Shown: positions 57,601 through 64,000 of the stretch, piece by piece
Layout: each line of letters starts with the position of its first letter
How positions within the stretch are numbered: position 1 is the first letter of the stretch
The notes under the pieces: generated by a model
The model's database searches: none
Told to the model about the DNA's origin: nothing
Seen by the model: only the letters and a program-made list of their open reading frames with translations
Program-made: the position numbers and the translations under genes
DNA from: Musa acuminata AAA Group
Taxonomy: Eukaryota; Streptophyta; Magnoliopsida; Zingiberales; Musaceae
NCBI RefSeq assembly: GCF_036884655.1
Contig: NC_088348.1
Span: forward strand, 21,517,001 to 21,581,000
Length of the DNA stretch: 64,000 bases
Direction: 5' to 3'

Positions 57601-59959
57601 CATAAGCAAAAATATGAGGCAGCAAGTGTTTGCCCTCATATGTTTCCAAATGAGTATGTTTTCTTTAATAAGTCTTGTGTTGACAGGTAGTAGCCTTCGA
57701 TGAGAGGTAACGAGGGACTGTACAGCTTGTTTAGATTTTACATGATGAAACAAACTAACAAAAAGTTAGAACAAAGACTCAGGGCCATAGTGGCCTAATT
57801 GAAAAGTCATAAGTCCCCTACTTTGGTTCAGATGTATCAGCCAACAAAATTAGTCTCAAGTTAAAAATGTTAAACTACTCATTAAAACGTTCAAGTTATC
57901 ACATAATCCTACTTGGAATTAGAATGACCATGGCAAAGTATAGAAATGTCGAGATAATTTTAGGTAGTGTCCCTCATGAATATAACAACTGCAACAAATA
58001 AAAAAAGGAAAAAAGAAGCTTTTCCCTCAACACACAGTCAAATAAGAATGGTTCACTGAGATACCCCCAACTTATTCAATAAACATTCAATAATTAGTGT
58101 AATGTATCAATTATTCATCACCTAATAAATGATATATTTGAGTTATTAATTTGTGATACTATTAGTTCTCTGATGGTGGCAACAAAGAAGTTGATAGGTT
58201 TATTGTATAACCAGTCAGATGAACATATCTAGGGTGATGCTCGGCTCCATGTTAAGATTGCTACATTACCAACTAGGTACCAAATGCTTGAGTTATGTAA
58301 TCTGTCTTCATGCAAGTCAAGGCTCCATGTTTGATCCTTGCCAAATCCCATATTGAAGGCAGCCTCATGCACTGGCCACCTTTTAACTAAAATTTGTTTC
58401 ACCCAATCCTAAAAGTTTTCTTGGGTTAAGAGCAGTAACATGCGTCCATGCCCATTTTTATCATTGCAAATTCTTTAAATTTTTCTTAGGTTCGAAAAAT
58501 ATTTTCCAAAGATAAATCATTTCCAGTATACCAAGTGTTTTATTATGCTCCTCATAAGTTACATTTGCTGGATAATATTATATATATATAACACCATTTA
58601 CTGTGACAGTAAAATAAATGAAAAGGGCAATAAAAGACAAACAAAAGAGCTTACTTTGCAGTGCAACCACTGAGACTCCATAGATTCTCTGTATGCCTGC
58701 ATTGCACCAGGAGGTATTGTGTAGAAAAGACTTTCCTGCAGAAGAAACCAACCAGTATCATATGAAAGCCAAAAAATCAAATGTCAGTACAACTTGCATG
58801 CTGTATGCTAAAGTAAGGCAGAACATATGGACAAGTTATACTGACACAATCAAGAAGTACAATAAATACAATACTTGCATGATGTAAGAAGACTTTCCAT
58901 AAGTAGAATTCCAAGATACAGCAAAATGTCATACAAAATATTTTCTCTACATGATAGGAAAGAATCTAGTTCATACTTCTGAAAGTGGATCTTCCCAAGG
59001 TATTTTTAAAATGGTTGCATCATTTTGTCTCTTGGGAGCAGTTGGTGCTTCAGCCAAGATGGCATAACTTGCTGTGCTGCTATTATGTTTCAGGAATTTA
59101 ACTGCATAATCCAGTACAGAAACTCGACCCTACTCAGAAAAAAAAAAACCATATCAGACATCATCCAGGAATAATCAATGTAAATGTTAATTGTCTATAG
59201 TCATGCATCTATGAAGCACAAGCATTTAAAATGTTTGCCACATTCATGACAAAGGACACCAGCACTACATAACATGTAGTTCAAACATATAGGACACTTG
59301 TACAGTCTACATATATTAGTAATAATGTACTGTATACATATTAGACACTTAATCATCCACATTAGACTTCAAGGTATCGAACATTGACTTGTGTGTAATT
59401 TGGACTTTTGACTTCCTCAATGTTTATATGTGTGTACCTAGTAATTTTGTGAAAATTTGCTACTTCTATGAATGGTTGCTATGCTTCTTATAAGTTTTAT
59501 TTATGTTGATCATAGATTGTCTACATAATACAAAGTATAAATTTACAGTAACATATAATAATATACATGTATCACTCGTGGCCATGCATGTGGTGACCTA
59601 CTTATATAAGATTTGTCATGTCGGCGTGCCCATATCATGTCATTACAATGTCTATCATAGGTTACAATGAAATGCTTCACATTCCAATACAACTCTGATT
59701 TGGCTATATGCACCTGGTACATGGTGCCCATACCAGCTGGCACAGACCATTATTTCATGGTGTAATAGCCAACCAAGATATAGACCAAGCAGCTCCATCC
59801 AATTTGGTCCTGTATGAACTGTATTACCAGTAAACTTCATCATACCAGGCTTATTGGGTGGTGAGAGTCTCAATTTGAACCAGGTGGTCAGTCTATCATC
59901 TAACATCGGCCGCCATTTTTTATTATTGACAACCATCATTTTTTTTTTCTTTTTTTCTG

Positions 59960-60005
<46 letters not shown>

Positions 60006-63000
60006 TCAACCCGGCTCTCTTTCTCACCCTCTTCATCCATGCTGCATCACCACCTCCTCCACCTCCATTATCTCTAGCAGAAAGAGCTGCTATGATTAAT
60101 TGAACAGTGATGTTCAAGAAAGATAATTGACAATAATAAGGGTGCTGCAGAAAAAGAACAGGACACTTACAAACCTTTTTTAAAAGAAAATAGCAATCAG
60201 TGTGCTGTTATACCAATAAACAGCAAAGAAAAAGGATTTAGAGTAGTAACCAAGAATGACTAGGGAATGACAATGAGAAGGGTGAGGTGTCAGGCCATGA
60301 GCAAGGCAAATTGAGAAGGGTGAGAAGTATCAGACAAGAACAAAGATAAATTCATAGTTAATCAACATAACTAGGATGCTAAAATGGAGAAAACTGTATA
60401 ATAAAAGTTTTACTTCTCTAATCCATAAAATCACATCTTCCAAAACTTAATTCCTGATCACTTTAATCTCCCAGCCAGTTTAGGTGTACCGTAGTTCTAA
60501 ATGGGACCCTTATAAGATTTCCAAGGCAGACATTAAAAGATTAGCACTAAATCATCTGATAATCCCAAGAAAATAACAACATAGTTCCAAGCTTAATTTA
60601 GCTCAACTTAATGAAACCAAGACTTCAATTGCTTGCAGCCATTACGTCCCTCCAAAATAGACACATTTCATAAAGTAGATTAACCCACACCCAAGATTGC
60701 CAAGCCATGTAGCTCAGCCAAACAAAACCTCATTTGTACTTCGAATGAATCATGTAACAGCACAGGAAGATAAGAACTTCTAGGACAAGCACAACATATT
60801 TCACCAGAAATTATGTAAAATCTGATGAAGGAACCAAGCAGGCTAACCTCCAAGCACCAAGAAATAAGTGGTTTAAAACTACTCAATCTGGCAGGTATGA
60901 TGAGTTTCCATATCCAATATAGCTATTTTTTTGAGCCATTTATTAGCCAACCTGCAATGTTTGATCCTATGAAGTTTGAGTCCTTCAAAATGCTTTTTGA
61001 AGCAATCTGACACTCCTGCTACAAATTAAGCATCAAAGCTGGTGAAACAACAAAAAACTTTCTTTTCATCCTAAGATGCTAAAATGGTCATTATCTACTA
61101 AGCAATAATTATGATCATAGATATTTTACCAATACAAAAAAGCTAGAATCCCTGAAGAGTGAAGTGTTGGAAATGAACATCCACATAAGGGTAAAAAGGA
61201 TCAAATATTATGGCAAACTTTTCATAAACTAAATTCACAATTTAAAAGCACTAAAATGTTTATATAATTATAAAGATTTATGATAATATAAATCCAAATG
61301 GGATAGAAAAGGAGGCAAATCCTAGTGACACCATTAAAAGAAGGACAAGCCATGGGTGTTGAATAGTAAAAATACAATTAAAAATTCCTCTCTTGTGACA
61401 CTTCAATAAGCATAGACTATAAGCTAGAGGAGAAGAATTATATTTTGACAAATTTCAAGTAAATAAATAAAAAACAGAATCAGAAATTGCAAGAAATATA
61501 AAACATGCAATCAGATTTTCACAACATAAATATATGTGGATTATTTTTTGTGAAAATATAACTATTCTGTTATGCAAGTAAAATTCACGAAGTCCAACAA
61601 TCTGAGAATAGAAAAACATACAAGAAAAACAACCCAAAAGATATTCCGAAGTAAACATGTAAAGTACAACTTAACTGAAAGTAGAAAGATGTCAAAAGCT
61701 AGCTTCTGCAACAAGATAATGTTCAGAGTATTAAGCATGAACCATGTCATCCCTACTCAGATTCCACTTCCATAATATTACCAACATAAGAATATCTAGT
61801 GCCAATTTCTAACCTGGTTTCTCTCTACCTCAGTCCCATTGACATTTGATAGCCTAAGCCTATCTGATTCACACTTGTCATGCACTGCATTAGGTGCCAT
61901 GTCACCAGCATGAATGACCTCAGCTTCATTCCAGAAATGCATAACAGCCTTGGCCACACTTCTAGCAACATTTTTCTGCTTGCGCAATATGTTTACCTGT
62001 TCAAACTTTTCTTGACCACAAGAAGCCCATCGAGAAACTTGGGCAGCAGCTGAAATCTTCCACAACCTCTCCTGTTTACATACAATTAGTTAAGGGATAA
62101 AACAGAAGAACGAGGAAATAGGCAAAAAAAAATAACAACTAAATCAAAACACGTGAAAAATGTAGAAACAAACTCAACAAAAAAACATAGGTCAAAAAAT
62201 CTAAATGTGAACCACCCATTGCAAATTTGAATCTACAAAATAAAAATAGACAACATAATCAAATCCTGTATGGGGAGTTCATACTGGACCTGCATGAAAT
62301 CATTTGCCATCCATGCCATTTCCTCAAGCACAAAATCCCAATGACATTTTTGTCGCTTCTCTGAACTTTTATAAGAGATTGACAGCTCCGCAGCCCTTCT
62401 AAGCCTTGCCTGAGAAAGAAAATTGATAGGAACTTTCATGATAAATGTTCTCATTATTTGGAACATATTCCATTAAAACATCTGAACAAACCTCTATTAA
62501 TCTGGCTTCTTTTAATGTAGCATCTTCATGTGCCTTTTTGTGATCTAATGCAGAAGTCTCAAGCTCAGTAGTAGATGCAGAGCTCCTAGACACAAGGATG
62601 GCTTCTGAAGACTCGCAAGTTGAGGAAACCAGAAAGCTTGCTCCTATACCAGCTTTCCTTGTACAATTTGAATCACCTACAAAGTTATTCATTTTCTTTT
62701 CTGCCTCACAAATAATTTCATCATTCAGCTTCACAAGTTCAGAGTTGGTTATAGGTGTGACTTCACTCTGCATCTCAGTTCTACTGTCACATACTTCATT
62801 ATTAATCTGAACAACTGAATTGTTGACGTCTGGTTGAACTGACCTAGATCTATCATTAGCAGTAATGGGGACATCAGCATCAACAGGCTTATTTTCTTTC
62901 AATGTGCTGTCATCTGGCATGGACCAGATTCCTATATTTGTTTTCTGGTCTTTAATGTCTCCATTTGAACTACCATCAGTCCTCAACATCAAAGACTGAT

Positions 63001-63968
63001 CACCGTCAGTATTTTCATGAATGTTACAAGTACCATCTACACAAGTATTTGCCTCTGTGATATCTGCATTTAAGTTTTCAGTAGTAGCATTAGCAACAAA
63101 AGTTTTATGACTCAAATCATCATCATGATCGAAACAATGTGTACTTTTTTCTGGAATACCACATTTGTTGATAACTTCAGCACCGCACGGATCTTTCTTA
63201 CTCTCATTAAACTCCAGAGGGTTGGATGATAAACAAACTGAAAGAGCATCATCCTTTCCAATAATATCACAGGATTGTGGTAAGGTACCATTAGAAGCTT
63301 TCTCAGCAAAAGATGAATGTCGATCGCAGATGTCATTTCCCTGAACATTTTCAGTAATCTTGAGTTCTTTTCCACCCTCAGGCAGTCCATCTATCATCAT
63401 GTCAGCACAGATGTGATTATTTTGCACCAAATTCAGCTGCATATCGACTAGACCATCTGTATTTAAAGCCTTTGGTATAATACCTTCCGGGCTCGCTTCC
63501 TTTGAGTTTGAAATGGAAGATACAGCATGGTCTTCTACTGGCAGTCCTGATACAGACCCTTTTGTAACCCTAGGACAAGGCATGTAGGAAGACATAAAGG
63601 ATGCTTTATTGCCATGACGAGAACTGGAATCAGTTAAACCTAAAGTGGCACAATCACGACTGACTCTGGATCTATTACGCCGGGCATATGCCTGACTTTT
63701 AGCCCCAACACGGAAAATAACAGAGTCTTCTGTTTCTTTCACATTATGAGAACCATCAACTTGAGAAGATTGTTCTGAAAGAACAACACTACCTCTTTTA
63801 CCTTTATGTTTAGCATTTTTCTCCCCATGCTTGTTGTTTTTCCCATCCAAAAGCAATAAATTGTCTCCAATATTAGGTTCACGACCAATAGAACCTCCAG
63901 GTCTCCCACTGCTTTCAACGGAATCTCCATGTGGTGAAGAAGCCAATGTGAAGCTACCTTTTGCTTCA
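43678..63968 (-). CDS. EAF1: EAF1-like chromatin-modification protein, NuA4 complex scaffold (5' end beyond window)
   Basis: Eighteen exons, all phases agreeing (minus strand): 63968-62492, 62409-62290, 62071-61814, 59129-58977, 58735-58655, 57421-57364, 57285-56696, 56622-56557, 56257-56200, 56070-55874, 55508-55455, 55375-55295, 54863-54726, 54574-54458, 54051-53951, 53835-53617, 53469-53073, 45075-43678; stop TGA at 43678-43680. They encode about 1,853 residues. The first exon begins inside the protein after an acceptor at 63969-63970. Domains are a conserved SPHGDSVESSGRPG block, an HSA domain (SEKRQKCHWDFVLEEMAWMA), an atypical SANT/Myb domain (exons 11-13) and a Gln/His-rich tail in the last exon. 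EAF1 holds together the nuclear NuA4 histone H4 acetyltransferase. The SANT exon ends with a GC donor. Intron 17 is 8 kb. Confidence 0.93.
45365..45885. repeat. Dispersed GA-rich repeat family, copy 1
   Basis: The ends read TTAAAAATTTTGATTACCAG and, in reverse complement, TTTAAAATTTTGCCTGGACT, roughly inverted. Inside are GTACCAGTC motifs and a GA-rich core with a (GT)n(GA)n tract at 45613-45666. Related copies lie at about 49460-49980, 50345-50720 and 59690-60080. Confidence 0.5.
45613..45666. repeat. Compound (GT)n(GA)n microsatellite
   Basis: GT dinucleotides followed by GA dinucleotides, the same arrangement as at 1364-1446. Confidence 0.95.
46801..47526. mobile_element. Non-autonomous hAT-type DNA transposon
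   Basis: 726 bp with terminal inverted repeats CAGCAATTTAAAAAGGCGCT and, from the other end, CAGTGATTTAAAAAGCGCTA. It is flanked by a perfect 8-bp duplication CTAGAAAG (46793-46800 and 47527-47534). The 8-bp duplication and CAGNG ends are those of the hAT superfamily. Subterminal DNA is rich in GGCGCTCGGGCG motifs on both sides. There is no transposase; a Pro/Leu-rich frame at 47084-47374 is simple repeat. It interrupts the LINE endonuclease exactly, the frame resuming on the far side. Confidence 0.92.
48945..49110 (-). mobile_element. SINE-like insert in the LINE
   Basis: The LINE reading (PLTLK ... KFYKT) is interrupted by about 165 bp. On the minus strand these bases run GTGGCTTGGTGTCGCGGAGT, then TAGTTTAGCTAGTAAA, then CAAGGTCTTGAGCTCAAATT, and end in a T-run. 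The spacing of the two inner motifs is like RNA polymerase III A and B boxes of tRNA-derived SINEs such as Au. A target duplication could not be fixed. Confidence 0.5.
49460..49980. repeat. Dispersed GA-rich repeat family, copy 2
   Basis: GA-rich core (49565-49640) and a right end reading GCGGTCCATGTACCAGTTAA then TTCGTACTAGTTCAGGCAAAA. The same end appears inverted in copy 3. Confidence 0.5.
50345..50720. repeat. Dispersed GA-rich repeat family, copy 3 (inverted)
   Basis: The reverse complement of 50345-50450 matches the right end of copy 2 (CCATATACCAGTT..., TTTTGTACTAGTCTGGGCGAAA). The CT-rich core at 50540-50615 corresponds to the GA-rich core of copy 2. Confidence 0.5.
52318..52573. repeat. 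133-bp tandem duplication
   Basis: TCAACATATATGCAACCTAG starts at 52318 and again at 52451; the copies are almost identical over about 120 bp. A recent duplication inside intron 17. Confidence 0.92.
54726..55508 (-). other. SANT domain exons of EAF1, ending in a GC donor
   Basis: Three exons give LWSNFEDQALVVLVHDMGPN, then WELVSDAINSTLQFK and CIFRKPKECKERHKFLMD, a SANT/Myb-like fold used for histone-tail contact. The third exon ends IPK and its donor reads AAG|GCAAGA (54725-54724). The next exon starts GSARQLFQRLQG at 54574. The protein reads continuously across this join as in other plant EAF1 proteins, which supports a GC-AG intron. Confidence 0.85.
59130..61813 (-). other. EAF1 intron between exons 3 and 4
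   Basis: 2.7 kb, AT-rich, no coding exon recognised; holds copy 4 of the dispersed repeat. Confidence 0.7.
59690..60080. repeat. Dispersed GA-rich repeat family, copy 4, with (TC)n
   Basis: Lies in the intron between the HSA exons and exon 4 of EAF1. It contains CTGGTACATGGTGCCCATAC and ACCAGTAAACTTCATCATACC motifs and a (TC)n tract at 59963-60008 with a CT-rich core. Confidence 0.4.
61814..62409 (-). other. HSA domain exons of EAF1
   Basis: Exon 62409-62290 (40 codons) gives ARLRRAAELSISYKSSEKRQ and the FVLEEMAWMANDF core. Exon 62071-61814 (86 codons) continues with ERLWKISAAAQVSRW. HSA helices bind actin and actin-related proteins in NuA4 and related complexes. Confidence 0.9.
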
Positions 63969-64000
63969 CTGTCAAGCAAAACCACAAAAAAAAGAAGCAT

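Overview
This is a 64 kb window of plant nuclear DNA. It has spliced plant genes with AT-rich introns, dinucleotide microsatellites and nested LTR retrotransposons of plant lineages. The gene set and the element types (a Sirevirus, a Tork/Tnt1-type copia element, a chromovirus with a chromodomain) fit a monocot, and banana or its relatives (Musa/Ensete) is my best guess. That guess is inference from remembered families, not something the sequence proves.

The host genes I can support are few. A decayed class I small heat-shock protein (HSP20) copy lies at 2146-2508 (minus). An intact four-EF-hand calmodulin-like protein lies at 29924-30442 (plus), with a ruined paralogue at about 26170-26480. 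A two-exon leucine-rich-repeat receptor pseudokinase lies at 32212-34339 (minus). A very large, many-exon gene fills 43678-63968 (minus) and runs off the right edge: the plant EAF1 scaffold of the NuA4 histone acetyltransferase complex, with HSA and SANT domains. Eighteen exons with intact phase can be placed and they encode about 1,850 residues; the N-terminus lies beyond the window. Short unassigned open exons lie at 3-296, 1047-1346 and 1447-1875.

The rest is mostly mobile DNA. Element A (7042-20454) is a Tnt1/Tork-like copia retrotransposon, split by element B (8694-16824), a Sirevirus with a perfect 5-bp target duplication. Element C (20963-26035, minus) is a non-autonomous LTR element with no recognisable coding domain. 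Its body is a 57-bp minisatellite with a 741-bp higher-order period, a related 51-bp array and a GC-rich repeat zone. Element D (36628-43004, minus) is a chromovirus lying between the pseudokinase and EAF1. A long-inverted-repeat element with a gene-like core (26905-28135) looks like a Pack-MULE. Inside the 8-kb EAF1 intron a dead RTE-type LINE is split by a 726-bp hAT-type element with a perfect 8-bp target duplication and by a SINE-like insert.

The pieces tell one story. The calmodulin-like gene was once tandemly duplicated with its upstream region. One copy was then torn apart: its upstream segment sits at about 4170-4575 and its coding remains at about 26200, with about 21.6 kb of younger retrotransposons between them. 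Hand-counted LTR divergence (A about 6-7%, B about 3-4%, C about 2%) agrees with the nesting order. Nothing here is a novel defence or metabolic system. The most unusual objects are element C, the torn duplication and the Sirevirus LTR palindrome cluster.
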